DNA of 64,000 bases from Nymphaea colorata (GCF_008831285.2 NC_045145.1:23248802-23312801); one strand, 5' to 3'; shown: positions 13,390-25,983, counted from the first letter of the stretch. Numbers and translations: made by a program. Notes: generated by a model from the sequence alone, not told the origin.

Positions 13390-16300
13390 TTTCTTAAAGT
13401 CATCAAGCTATCTAATCAAATCAGATGTTACGGATGAAAATTTATCATCTAATATTAGATCACATTTTTTTTCTTTGTTTTTTCAGCTATCCGTGTATTT
13501 CTTATGAACGATTTTGATTAGATGACTGAATGACTCAAAGAAGATAGAAGATAGAGAACAATTCACTCACATGTGTTATATATATATAGCGGCGAAACTA
13601 TAAATTTTTCATAAGAGGAGCTCAATTAAAGTTTCTAAATTTTGACAATAGCCGAAATATCATTTTTCAAAACTTTTATATAAAACAAGTGATATTATTT
13701 AAAATTTACATATAATTTTTTTTAAAAAAGTTTTAAGGTGGGGTCAGGATCCATGCGGCCCCTATATATATATATATATATATAGCCACTGCGTGGTAGA
13801 TTTAGGAGAGGATCATGTGCAGCGAGGGGTATGTTCAAGGAACCTAGAAGAAAAGTTAAAAAAGGGCCATAAGAAGGACATGGTGATGTTTCCCGTGAAG
13901 CTTCCAAGACACCGCCGGTACACAGCTCAAGGCCAAAACCAGCGGTGCATAAGTAGATTGTTTTACCCGAAGTCCTCGTGAGTATTCCCGGCCTCTTTGA
14001 TGCTCCAATACCTTTCTCGTCGTTTACGTTCTTTCCCCTTTCACACAAAAGATGCTAAACCCAATCCTTGCTCTTTTGGTTGTTTCCATACTGATCTTGT
14101 GATATCAAGTCATTCCAAATGGTTCTGCAGATTGTTAAACCTGCAGCTATAATCTCTAGATTCGGATATCGGATTTCTTCATATTACGAGACATTTGTTT
14201 TTGTAGCTATGACAATGATCCTGAATTTAAATTAAACATGGTGCCAATGATATAAAGGGCCGAACATGATTAGCTTAATTTGTAAAGCATTACGTTCTCC
14301 TTAAAATCAATTCTTCTATCAATCTTACTTAATGTTCCTAGATTTTGTAAACAATGAACTTTGCCGCAACGGTTGGGCTTGGGGGAGTTACTCGAATTTG
14401 GTGTCGATAAATCCAATTTAGATTTGATGTCCAACTGCATGGCTTAAAAGAATCTAATGTAGATGAAAAAAATTTGACGTCCCATTAAGAAAACAGATTG
14501 GATTCAGATTTCAAAAAATAGTATCCAATCATATTCAGATCCATATTAAAGTAAATAAATAATTGGATTCAGATGAATGGATGGATGTAGCTCTAAATAA
14601 GTAGTTTCTATCCAATATCTGTAATGCGGTTTCAATTCAGTTTAAAAGTTGGATTTTGGAATGGGTTGTTAATACGAAATTTTGACTTGGATCCTAAATT
14701 TGGATTCGGATTGAGATATGCTAGAGACCTTTATTTCAAAGAGGAATTAAATGTGCCGTCCAATTCAAAAACCAACCAAATTATCTTATTTCCCCATGTA
14801 CAATTGCATAATATCGGCAGTGTCAAGCTGATTCCTCTGAGTTGGCAAGTAATCAGATAAGGGGTTCTATTAATTGCAGGACCATCTTCTCCAAAATGAG
14901 ATTTCTGATGGAGGTGTTTAACACAGTAAATGGCGCATGCACACACGCACACACACATAATTTTTCTTTCACTCTACAACAAGGGCAGAAGAAGGCGCTG
15001 GCAACGAGTCCGCAATTGTCCACACAGACCCACAAAGAGTACTCATCTTTATATTGACATTTTCAGAGTAATTTTCTCATTTACACATTGATGCTTCTTA
15101 AAAATTTAAAACTTATTACCAGTACCTCTTTTTCTTGCTCCCTTCCTTCTCTAGAGAGCCTTCTTCCTTGGCCTGACTTTTTTCTCTGTTGTGCTTAAAG
15201 GCACCCATCATTAATTTTCTTTAATTTGATACCATGTTAACATAGATTTATGAAGAAATTCCAGACAAAATCTGCATTTAATTGTGATATATGTCCTTTG
15301 AATTGGACCTTCTGTGGAGGTACCCGAAATGATCTCTGTTCAGATCCAGCAAGCAACTAATTCCGTATTGTATTATTGTATCCTAGCTTCACACTGGTCA
15401 AGATTCCTCCGGGCACTTTTGGAGTTGATCATCAATCAAAGGAAAATTACCATTCGAAATGACTGCTAGAAAAGCTATATGTAGATCTGCCTGCAGCTGG
15501 AGGAAGACCACTGTAACTACTAATAAGACCAAAGCTAAACCCAGACTTTACTGTCCCAATGCATATAATCAACTATAAACAGCTCAGTTATTAATTATCT
15601 TTATGTTCATTAATTGTTTCTCCAATATCATAAACTTTTTCTGGTTACTTAATTCCCTGACGATAATGGGAGAAAACAATTTAGAAGTCATATTTATCCA
15701 TTTAATATTCAGCTGGCAAGCATTGAAGGTACTCTTTCTGACCATTTAAACCTATCTTCATGTTCATCTTCATTGTTGACTGTCCTAGCAACTTGACCTA
15801 AGATTATCATACTTGTTCCTTAGCAGCACCTTCTGTACCTAATTGAGATGACAATTATTAGCTTTAAATTCGAAAAACACATCAACCTCTTCAGAGAATC
15901 CGAAGACATTGAGCTGGGGCAGATGCAACGCTTTAATCATCCATAGGAGTTCAGTGAAAATGCACATAAATCAAGTCATGGCTCCAACCTTGATCCCATG
16001 ATATTCTTCAAGAAATGAGCAGGTTGTTCAATATGACGACTAGTTTCAGGGTATGAAATTAATGCAATGCCCATCAACTACTGAAAGAACAACCCTCTAG
16101 TGATGGCTTGCATGATCCAACCCAACTGAGGATACGCCCCCCACTTTTACTCAAAATCAACAATGAAAAAGAGTACAGAAATCAACGAAAGCTTAGCAGA
16201 GAACAAGTTGAAACAGAACAACTGTAGAGCTAAAAACAGAGGACCCTACCAACAGCTCAGCAACTCTTTACTAGATCAGAGGCTAAAACCAACAAGAAGA

Positions 16301-16735
16301 AGAGGATACAAGAAGATTTTCGCCAACCTTCCTCCACAAATTCCTTTCTAATTGCTGGCCACAACTCAGATGAGTTGACGGATTCATGTCTTAATTTTAC
16401 CTTGGAATAGAAGTCGATCACAAGACTCATTAAGAAATGGTGTTCATTTCCACTCCAGCGCGCAGTAGAACATTCTTGAACTGAGCCCAAAGGATGCATA
16501 CTCCGATTCTACGGTCTCCTTAACCGACAAAGCCTGAATCTTTAATTATCGAAACATTGACGAACAGGTTAAGAGAAAGATTGTTTTTTGCGATCTTTAT
16601 TGTTATCTTAATACTTCTTAATCACGAATAGATGTCAACATTTGAAAAATACACCAGCTATATATATAACATTGTCTGGAATTTCTCTTAGACTTAGAAC
16701 ACACAAACACACACACACACAATATATATACATAC

Positions 16736-16784
<49 letters not shown>

Positions 16785-17989
16785 GAAATCCTCTGGCCGT
16801 TCAGATCTCTATCCAATCATGGAGCCTAATACAATGCATCGGGCAGGCATGATTAAAAAAACAAACATTTATCAATAAATTCTAATATTGAAATGATTTA
16901 ATAATAAATTGGAAAGAGAGGGAGAAGACATATTGAGACAGTGGCTGTACAAATGGAACAAGTTGCAAGAACATTTATAAACTTTCTTGAATATATGGTT
17001 GCAAGGGATTTATGCTTTTGAAGGAGAAGATTAAGAAGTCAAGCAGTCAATGACAATAAATGATAACTTTAACATTTTTACTTAATTAGTTAGTTGAACT
17101 GATGAATCAAGTCATCTTGGATGCGGAACTGATCATGACGGTTGAATATTTCTTATTTTGTAATATTTGTGAAGGACCTGTTGATTTTTCACAGGAATAA
17201 TATATTTCTTGCCTTTAATTTTCTGACTTTTTTATAACTTTTTTGCTTTTTGGCTGCTTTATTTTTCAATTGAAAACTGAATTTTCAACTTTTTACGTTA
17301 TATTATATGGAGATATTTTAGAAAAATGCACCCGAAGAATTGGCTTTTAAAACACATCTAAAATTTCCTATTGTTAAAAAGATACTTAAGTTTTACGCCA
17401 TTAGTAAAGACAAATTGTAAGATAATTATTGAATTGAATTGGTGCGTGTGATATAAAAATTTTGAAAAAGGTGGCCAAATTGACATCCTAATCTTTCCGG
17501 GACATTTCTGCAACTTGCTGTGGCCAAATTGACATGCTACGCTTTGGACATTTTTACAACTTGATGTTGCTTAAGGAAGTAACATAAATATAAACAATAA
17601 ATAAGTTGGTTAGTCATGACTTCACTCAATAATTTAATAAGTGTCCAGTAATTGCTTAATATATTATTTAGTAACAGTGTCCAGTAATATAATTACTCAT
17701 TTTCCAACTAATAATCAATCAGGACCTACTTAATTTGCACTTTTCTAACGAACCACAACCTTTTTTTTTTGCAAATCAATCTGCAACACTCGGTGCTTAG
17801 TTCTTTTTTTCACAAGAATAATGTGAGATTAGGCAATTAACTGCTACCTTTTTTAGTCAGCTATCAAGGGGACACTTAACATTTGAGTTATATTACATTC
17901 ACCCACTTCAGTAACTATGAGGAATTTGTCACCTCTATGCTCACAAGGCCTCTCACAATGCAATACATAGATGTTGTTGCCATATTACA
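11631..17989. other. Spacer with microsatellites, no gene recognised
   Basis: AT-rich. (TA)n lies at about 13349-13384 and 13763-13784. A composite (CA)n/(TACA)n/(TA)n block lies at about 16701-16780. Short ORFs, for example on the - strand at 16257-16499, resemble no family I know. The last few hundred bases may hold the lost 5' end of Copia-A, but no LTR matching its 3' LTR was seen. Confidence 0.55.
13597..13784. repeat. Dispersed AT-rich repeat, family R2, copy 2, with (TA)n
   Basis: This is the longest and clearest copy of the family also seen at 0.24-0.35 kb and 52.73-52.95 kb. It ends in ccatgcggcccc immediately followed by (TA)n. Confidence 0.55.
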
Positions 17990-18308
17990 GATACATGAGA
18001 CGAGGTGAGCACTTCATGTTGAAGAAGAGGCTGGAATCAACCACCATTCAACGTTTATTGCACAACGAATAATGATAAGCAGCCGTGCACTTGCAATAAT
18101 TGCAACATGTAAAGAAGATTTTCTCAAGGTAGCAGCAACTTCAGCAGAAAGTCTCGGTAAACGAAAAAATGAAAGACAACCTGCAAATCTCTACAGAAGA
18201 ATGATGTGCCAAATTTGCAACAAGCCAAATCATGTGGCACTGAATTGCTGACGTTGATTCAATCATGCATTTCAAGCTGAAGATGTTCCAAAGGCCCTTG
18301 TTTCTTTA
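17990..18308 (+). pseudogene. Copia-A, gag end (5' fragment of an old copia element)
   Basis: A decayed gag end. Translation gives a CCHC zinc-knuckle remnant (CQICNKPNHVALNC) followed by two in-frame stops and the FNHAFQAEDVPKAL stretch typical of copia elements just before the protease. The frame runs up to the TTA at 18306-18308, is interrupted by the Harbinger element, and resumes in phase at 23979. No 5' LTR or primer-binding site was found upstream, so the left edge is only where I can still read protein. Confidence 0.7.
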
Positions 18309-18314
18309 GGGGGT

Positions 18315-18513
18315 GTTTGATGCACAGGAAAGAATTTAACGTGGCAAAATTTTTTGGAAAATTTTTCAGGAAAAAAAAAACAGGATGAAATTTAACCCTT
18401 TTTCGATTTGAGGTCATGTTTGATGCACTGAAAGAATTTAACCTGTTAATTTTTACCATGTTTGATGCACAATGAAGAATTTAACCTGCTAAATTTAACC
18501 ATGTTTGATACAC
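18315..18513 (+). repeat. Subterminal repeats of the Harbinger element
   Basis: The word GTTTGATGCAC occurs at 18315, 18418 and 18460, and as GTTTGATACAC at 18503. Most copies are followed by a gaatttaacctg-like stretch. The first copy is part of the terminal inverted repeat. Repeated subterminal words are usual transposase-binding sites in DNA transposons; that role is inferred here. Confidence 0.7.
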
Positions 18514-18906
18514 ATGGTAAAAAATTTAGAGGACTTTTTTACAGAAATGAAATAAGCTGTATGACAACATTGCGGCCTTATAGAAGAACCCATTGCAACA
18601 ATAATAAATAAAAAACATGCAAGTGAACTAATATCCAAGTCATTGCATATTGGAATGCTGGTTACACAAACACACGCCATCAATGTAAATGGAAATCCAC
18701 CCTAACAACAAAAGGCTTCATCATAATATAGAACCTGACAATGAAAGTTTAAAAACATTCACCACAACAAAGTTTGTCCCATCCAGTACATAAGTTTAAC
18801 GACTACAGATCCCACAAATTAAACCGTCACAGACTGCAACGAACATGAAAGTTTAACGAGTACATATCCAACAAAGTTTAAAACATTCACCATCCAGCAC
18901 ATGAGT

Positions 18907-19233
18907 TTAACGAGTACAGATCCAACAAAGAAAACAAGTAGTAACAAAACAAGCAATCAAGACAAGTGGAATGCGAGTCCGTCCATTCGTCTTCATCACT
19001 TCTTCCTCTTCCGTTGCGTTGACATCCACAAAACCCAATGGCCTACATAATTGCACACCGTATTTGTTCTGCAGATATCCATTCATGTGATATTGAGCTG
19101 CTTCAAATGTATGAAATGATCTGAAGAGGGCGCCCTTGTATCGATACACTAATGGTTGGCACTGCTCCCAGCTGTTGTATATTCCTCGCGACCTACCTTC
19201 GAAGACGACGTAGTACTTGTGGCGAGGAATCAT
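18907..19233 (-). CDS. Harbinger third ORF: RNase H1 N-terminal (viroplasmin-like) domain plus membrane helix
   Basis: A 108-residue protein starting MIPRHKYYVVFEGRSRGIY. The segment with YYVVFEG, GIYNSWEQC, VYRYKGA and FRSFHTFEAA (about residues 5-50) has the spacing of the RNase H1 N-terminal hybrid-binding fold, which Pfam groups with caulimovirus viroplasmin. That fold binds RNA/DNA hybrids or dsRNA. There is no RNase H catalytic domain. An acidic stretch (TEEEE) is followed by a hydrophobic helix near the C terminus (IPLVLIACFVTTCFLCWI), suggesting a tail-anchored protein. Its ATG overlaps the transposase stop by four bases (ATGA), in another frame, inside the last transposase exon. That suggests termination-reinitiation or a spliced isoform. 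The fold call rests on pattern recognition only. Confidence 0.6.
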   Translation of the reverse strand: MIPRHKYYVVFEGRSRGIYNSWEQCQPLVYRYKGALFRSFHTFEAAQYHMNGYLQNKYGVQLCRPLGFVDVNATEEEEVMKTNGRTRIPLVLIACFVTTCFLCWICTR

Positions 19234-20651
19234 CTTCGTTCTCCTGTTGAAAACAAAACAAATGTTAAACAACCACATGCAACAATGGTAAAAATAGATA
19301 AACTAAACTTACTATTCAATTGATAATCTGCAAACATTTGATTTGTTATAGTAGTTCTCAAGGGATTGTTGCTTCCCCGCTGGTGTGTTTGGCTTGCAAT
19401 TTCCGGTTCGCTTACGACAAAATTATCAGTTGAAGGTGCGTCCTCATCACCAAATTGTTCGGCATTTGGATTGTGGTCAATTATAAAGTTGTGCAAAACA
19501 CATGTAGCAAGAACAATTAGAGCTTGTTTTTTGAATGGATACTGTACTTGCATTTTCAATACCGGAAAACGTGCTTTCAACATGCCAAAAGTTCTTTCTA
19601 CTGTATTTCGAAGTGATGAATGCCTATGGTTGAATAATTCTTGTGGAGTTCTAGGTCTGCGTTCTCCCGGTGTGTCAAATTCTGACAGATGATAACGATG
19701 TCTTCGATAAGGTGTTAGGAAACCAACAATGTTTGGATAACCCCCATCAGCAAGATAGTATTTGCCTACAATTGAACACACATTATATAAACATTTGCAC
19801 CTTTTTTTAAAAAGTAATGGATTGGTTGGTTGAAGTACGTACCTTCGGGGACCACAAATGGGTCTGTTGGATGACCAAGTGCATTGTATAATACCCTTGA
19901 GTCTGTCGCACTTCCTTCCCATCCTGCCAAAACGTAGTGGAATCGACTGTCGAATCCAACTACAGCCATGACATTTTGCGAAATAAATCCTTTTCTATTG
20001 CGAAATCTTGATTGCTCTGATGCTGCGACCCATGCAGGTACATGAGTGCCATCAATTGCTCCTAAACAATCCTAGATCCATATGTGCAAGTTAGTTATGT
20101 TGTATGTTGTATGGTGGTTGTCGTACACATTTTGTTTACTTTTACATCTATGAAAATACCTGGAAATATGGAAAGAATCGCTTCGATCTCCGAATTTTAG
20201 TTGGCATGTCATCGTTGGGCCACTTCACAAAATCCTTACCCATTATACATATTGCTCGTAGTACACAACTGACATACTTACTTATTGTTTGTCCAGAGTG
20301 TTGAAAAGTATTCTGCGTGGCACGATTCCGTTCATTGTGTCCAATAGTCAACAAAAAAATAGCTACTTGTTCTTCGATGCTAATGTCACGAGCATCCTCC
20401 AATAATTTTCTACTTCTTAGAGTGTTACATAATGTCTGATATGTGTGTTGATCCATACGGAGTAAGTCGGTACAATTTCTAGGATGACCGTGAAGCATTA
20501 GTTGAACAAAAGTTGTACCCGCATCTCTGAATGGATGAACCATCCTCAAAGATTGAGGTAGTTGTTCTAACCAAGAGAAGATGAGGACAAAAACTAGCCG
20601 ATTGAAGTAAAGCAGATCATCTTCCTCGTCATTTGTTATAATATCTACCAT
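19230..20651 (-). CDS. Harbinger transposase (DDE_Tnp_4), four exons
   Basis: Exons 20651-20160, 20071-19843, 19765-19313 and 19243-19230 have GT-AG introns of 88, 77 and 69 bases and join to 395 residues without a stop. The N-terminal third is helical (LLRMDQHTYQTLCNTLRSR, with ERNRATQNTFQHSGQTISKY). Conserved acidic positions follow: D171 in GAIDGTH, D221 in GSATDSRV, D247 in YLADGGYP and E297 in NTVERTFG. These supply the DDE triad of PIF/Harbinger transposases, which cut at the terminal repeats and target TWA. The protein ends in the usual NQMFADYQL-like helix. The start is the ATG of MVDIITNDEE; an upstream ATG at 20690 is possible. Plant Harbinger transposases normally need the Myb-like ORF1 product, present just upstream in the same direction. 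Confidence 0.88.
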
Positions 20652-20867
20652 TTTGACTAGACTGCATACATGTATAATAAGAGTTACCAAAGCACGTTCA
20701 ATTTGATGGCACTAAAACGAAGTACATGAAAAAGAACATGATTAAACAGAACATACAGTAAAGATTAATAAGTTACGCTACTAACACACAACCATTGCAC
20801 ATATAGATAAGAATACATGAAGTATACAAATGATGACCTATTGAATATAAGACATACAGTAACTTAA

Positions 20868-21857
20868 CTACTCATCGGAAAGTTTACGCCTCAACCAAGA
20901 CACCCGTTGTGAAGGTGGAAGGTTGACAAATATCATGGGATTGCTGCCCTGTGCTAACATATCCATACTCCTTACTTGTGTTTCAATATCTATGTCATCG
21001 GTTTCAACCATCTCTTGCAGTATTTCGCAGCATGTGACAAATTGTACCCCTTTAGAAATACGTGTCATTGTATCTACATTGTGAGCAATACCGTTCAACA
21101 AATTATAGTACTCCTCATAATTGGTTGCCCTCTGCTTTTTAGACCTAGTAGTCGTCCTATTAGTTCCCATTGGAAAATCAGTGGTAGGAGTAGGAGGTAC
21201 TGGCGATTGAGGTGGATGACTATCTTCATAAAGCATTTGTGTGAAAGATTGTGAAAATTCAGGATTCATGTACATTGGAGTTGATTGGGATGCAGGTGTC
21301 TGTGGTACTGATTCAACGTCCTCTTGTATGATGTTGTTTAATGTGACAGACTCTTTTCCAGTGGCATGAGAATCGCCGAAGACCTCGGCGAACTCGTCAA
21401 AGTATCTCCATAACTTGGGACCTCTGTACTTTTTTCTGTTTGGGTATTTCTGAAAAATATCATGTGTTCAAATGAACATGTAGTAAAGAAATGTTAGACA
21501 TAACCTAATAGTAATATCTCTATAACGTACCTCAATATAGTCATTCCATACTTGTGGGTCCACTTCAATACACTTGTTGATTGGGTCATACCCAAACCCG
21601 CTTGTATTCAAAATTTCTTTCATGACTGTCAAGTTTGGTTTTGAGTACTTCAATTTGTTTTTTATTTTCTCTTTACTGAATTCTGGACCGAATTTGTCTA
21701 TCATGCCTTTTTCAATTGCTGTATACGCTTTCGACTTCAATCCTCCACCAGATTTCATACCAGGGATGCGGGATTGCTCCACAAGAAGTTGGACTAAATA
21801 GTCCATTTGCTCTGATGTCCACGTAAGATTCTCCCTCGATGGACCGCTGTCTTCCAT
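20868..21857 (-). CDS. Harbinger ORF1, Myb/SANT-like DNA-binding protein, two exons
   Basis: Exons 21857-21531 and 21449-20868, with an 81-base GT-AG intron, give 302 residues. Residues about 8-110 form the trihelix-type Myb/SANT-like domain (LTWTSEQMDYLVQLLVEQ, KEKIKNKLKYSKPNL, GFGYDPINKCIEVDPQVWNDYI) seen in plant ORF1 proteins of PIF/Harbinger elements. A Ser/Pro/Thr-rich linker and a basic patch (RTTTRSKKQR) precede a helical C terminus. Known ORF1 proteins bind element ends and bring the transposase into the nucleus. No stop or frameshift was seen. An upstream in-frame ATG at 21890 exists, but MEDSGPSREN is the usual family start. Confidence 0.85.
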
Positions 21858-22654
21858 GATAATAATAACTTGGACAATATTTCTTGACAACTAGATATTT
21901 GAGTTGGAAGAATCTTGCATAACATGGACCAAGGAAAGACACAAATGAATGATCAACCAAAAAAATGGAGGAGCCGTAAAACACATATCATATATCATGC
22001 AAAAAGCTTATGCAGCATTGAACCAATACTGCAACATTTCAACAACATGCATATTCGAAAATACTAGGGATGCGGGATTGCTACAACAATACAACTATGT
22101 AAATACGACATCAGTTTCCTACAATACAAGTGAAAAAGCTATTCATGTACACTGAAAGTGCCACTGTTTAATGTACTCATGAAGTCGTTAACAAGAAGCA
22201 GAAGCAGGTTTTGTTCTGGACTGCGGAGGCATAACAGCAAATAGTCAGAAAACAAAAACACACATACAGAGCAGGTCACATATAGCGAGGACATCATCGA
22301 GCATAAAAATGAAGTGGCTAGGTCCTGCAAAAAGAAGTGACTGTTGTTAAGGAGTTTGCTGTTTCCATTAGCCAACAAGAAGTCAAGCCACCATAACGGA
22401 GGGATTGACTTAAGACTTTTAATATTAAGGAGGTCAAGTACGTAATGCTTGATTTTGCCTTTTTGGTTTTGGCATAATCTGACAGGATTGATCTGCCTAA
22501 CCCCAGCTTGCCTTTGGAAAGAACCAACAAAGAAAAAAAGAAAAAAGCATTATTTTGATCAGTTTGATGAGAACATGATCAGAATAAAAATAACTTCAAC
22601 CTAATAAGTGATTGAAGTTAACACTATATACCATGTTTTCTCTCTGGCAGGAAG

Positions 22655-23011
<357 letters not shown>

Positions 23012-23099
23012 AAAATGAAAATGAACAAAGTTTATATGTGTAGATGAACATAGTGCACCATAGAAATGATCAAACAACAAGAACATAAGCACTCATGAA

Positions 23100-23950
23100 C
23101 ATGTCTTCACTAATCAAGTCAATGAGAGGCTACGGAGAGACAATGCAATAAATCCCCAAAACCCAAAAACGCAAACTCCTCAAAAGCAGAAGAACAAGAA
23201 AGCGGAAACTCAAAGAGAGGAGTAATACATGTCTCTTTCTTACGAAGGGGAAAAATCTGAAAAAATACCTGAAGAAATTGCAACCAAGTCCTTACAAGAT
23301 TCAATAAAAAGTTGAGAATAAGAGGGCAAAAGCAACAGTGATGGCGGATCGGAGGAGCGGCGATCGTAGGGATCGTGGCTGCAGCCCTGTCTTCCCTGCC
23401 GGTGAGATGGCAAAAAAAAAAAAACATTAGCGCGACAAAGAAATGGAGATAAGGACGGCATCAAAGAGCAAGAGAGGAAGGGACAAAGAGAGGAAGGGAG
23501 ATGCCTCTGAACCTGCGAGCGAGAAGATGTTTGCTGTGGTACAGAACTTGGGCCACCGATTAGGGCACTGACGCGGGAGAATCTGAGAGCAGCAGAGAGC
23601 AAGAGAGAAAGGGGGAAAGATCACCGGCAGAGACGCGGAGCGGCGACCATCAGTGCGGCGACGGCGGACCGACGACGGTGGGAGATGCAGGCGACAGTGA
23701 GAGGGAGCGGGAGATGCAGGCGACCATTCAGTGCGAGAGGAGGGAATGAGTCTCGAGCGAGAGGAGGAGGGAATGAGTCTCGAGCGGAAAAGCCACTTGG
23801 GGGGGGGGGGGGAATGAGTCTCCAGAGCGGGTGGAATTCCACCCACTCACGTTACGCGTTAAACGAGGTGAATTTCACCCCGTTTGACGCATGTTTAAGC
23901 GGGCGGGTGGAATTCCATCCGCCCGTACAGTTTTTTCCGAAAAATTTGGA
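23100..23950. other. GC-rich right arm of the Harbinger element
   Basis: It is rich in GA/CT on the + strand and long-open on the - strand (about 120-140 codons, Ser/Pro/Arg-rich). It contains the repeated phrase gggaatgagtctcgagcg and a G14 run at 23799-23812. No family was recognised. It may be the element's promoter and leader, or a further captured fragment. Confidence 0.45.
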
Positions 23951-23978
23951 AATCGTCGGGCAATCAAACGCCCCCTTA

Positions 23979-25606
23979 AAGATTGCTGATGGACAAGACC
24001 AAACCTTGTTCACGGACACACAGGCGCATCAAACCATATTATGGATAGTCCAAGTAATGTCTATTCCATGCAAAGATATTATGAAAATAAAAAAGTTATG
24101 GTTGGAAATGGTGAAAAGCTTGTCATTAGACTCATTACACATGGTGGAACAGCCAAGATCTCTACTTGTCGTTAAACCTCACCCTAAACAATGTTTTGGT
24201 CATTTCAGAAATAAAAAAGAACCTCCTCTCTATTAGATAGTTAACGTCAGATATGCCATATTGTGTTATGTTTGATGCTAATAGCTTTGTGATAAATGAT
24301 CAAGTGAGCAACAAAATGGTGGCAACTAGAACTAGAGTTGGAGACCTCTACAGGCTCCAGGTGTGAAGGACATTAAGCTCTCTTTTTCAGTCAGATAGTA
24401 CGTGGCATGAGATACTTGGACATGCTCATTCTCAAAGTAATAAGTTTCTTATGAAACAACATAAGTTTAATTTTTTCTCCAAAAAATGCTATCATATATT
24501 TTTGTGAGAATTGTCAATTAAGAAAAAAGGGTCGACTTCCTTTTCTTGATATTGAAGAACATTCTCATGTTTCTTTTGAAAGAATTCATTGTGATGTGTG
24601 GGAGCCAAGACCAATTATTTCTCATCAAAAAATCTGATATTATGCTGTTTTTGTAGATGAATGCATGAGTTTTATTTGGTTTTATCCCTTAAAAAACAAA
24701 TCATACTTATTGAAGAGTTTTTGTGAACTCCATCCTATGATTAAAAATCACTTTGATGGAAAGATTATGATATTTCAAATAGATGAAGGAGGGGAATTTA
24801 ACGGGGAAAATTTAACATCACATTTAAAGGCAAATCACATTACTCATTATAAGGCATGCCCAAAAACACCTAAGCAGAATGAGATGGCAGAGAGGCGTCA
24901 TCACTCTATTACTGAACTTGGCCTCACTCTCTTATTCCATAGGTATCTTCCTACGTGTTTTTGGATAGAGGCGTTCTCTACAATAGCATGGTTAATAAAT
25001 AGACTTCCCTCACCTACACTTGAAATGGCCTTTGCTTATGGGAAAATTATTTCACAAAGACCCTGTATTATATTTTTTTGTAGCTTTGGATGTAAGTGCT
25101 TCTCCTTTCTTGGCGACTACGCTAAGAATAAGTTTGAACAAAAAAGCTTACCATGTACCTTTACTGGCTACTCTGAGCAACACAAATGGTATAGGTGTCT
25201 ATACCCACCAACTAGAAGAATCTTCATCTTGCGCCATCTTGTATTTGATGAAAATTTTTTTCCATAGAAACGGCCAAGCGAATTGTTTCTTTCCATGGAC
25301 TCGACTCAAGAGCTAACAAGTCTTAATGTCCATTGATGATCCAAGAAGCCTCACATATGATGATAATCGCAGTTCTCATGGAATAGCACATGATTCTATT
25401 CTACCTAATGTCACTATTAAGGCAGCCACCATATATGAAGAAGTGCATATCCATGTAGAGGCAACAAGTGACACTACCTTAGATGGGCAAAATGACATTA
25501 TCAGAAGTGTTCAAGAAGAAAGAAATGTGTTAAACAATGATGGCACATGTAATGAAAGTGCTGAAAATATTCATATAGAGACAACAATGGCACTACCTCA
25601 GATAAG
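23979..25606 (+). pseudogene. Copia-A, protease to integrase and linker
   Basis: This continues Copia-A after the Harbinger element. A decayed protease region is followed by a GAG-pre-integrase stretch (WHEILGHAHSQSNKFL) and an integrase core (HCDVW, then DEGGEFNG, then KTPKQNEMAERRHHS). The first integrase aspartate, the D of DEGGEF and the E of NEMAERR are recognisable, but stops and small shifts break the frame. A hydrophilic linker follows, in frame, up to the ATAAG at 25602-25606, where the 34-kb segment begins. The matching reverse transcriptase half starts at 59904. Confidence 0.85.
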
Positions 25607-25960
25607 CATTCGTGGACACAGCGGCAGACACCGACGGTGGTGCACAAGGGCTACGCCATTTCCCGCCTCCGGCAGTTCTACATGCGGAAGGTGAAGTTTA
25701 CGCAGACCACCTTCCACGACAAGCTCTCCACCATCATCGACGACTTCCCCCGCCTCTACGACATCCACCCCTTCTACTCCAACCTCCTTCACGTGCTCTA
25801 CAACAAGGACCACTACAAGCTCGCCCTTGCCCAGGTGAACACCGCTCGATCCCTCATCGGCCGCGTCGCCAAGGACTACGTCTGCCTGCTCAAGTTCGGC
25901 GACTCCCTCTACCGCTACAAGTCCCTGAAGGTCGCTGCACTCGGTCGGATGTGCAACCAT
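25607..25960 (+). pseudogene. NOG1 fragment, interior part (about codons 24-141)
   Basis: Near-identical to 42913-43270 of the intact NOG1 gene (a handful of substitutions, e.g. [11 protein letters not shown] for RLDDIHPFYSD). It starts within a few bases of the point where the other fragment (59828-59898) stops, so the two are complementary halves of one extra NOG1 copy. It ends abruptly after GRMC, before the GTPase G1 motif, and runs into the repeat that begins near 25984. The frame is still open, but there is no promoter or G domain. Confidence 0.9.
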
Positions 25961-25983
25961 CAACCATCAAAAGCTTGGAGTTC

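Noticed and set aside
15225-15245. gataccatgttaa as a primer-binding site and LTR junction of another copia on the - strand
   Set aside because: Only about eight bases of the primer complement match, and no LTR, polypurine tract or protein remnant is nearby.
23979-25606. The integrase-bearing frame at 24.7-25.3 kb as a host gene
   Set aside because: It is a decayed copia integrase with stops before and after, continuous with gag on one side and reverse transcriptase on the other.
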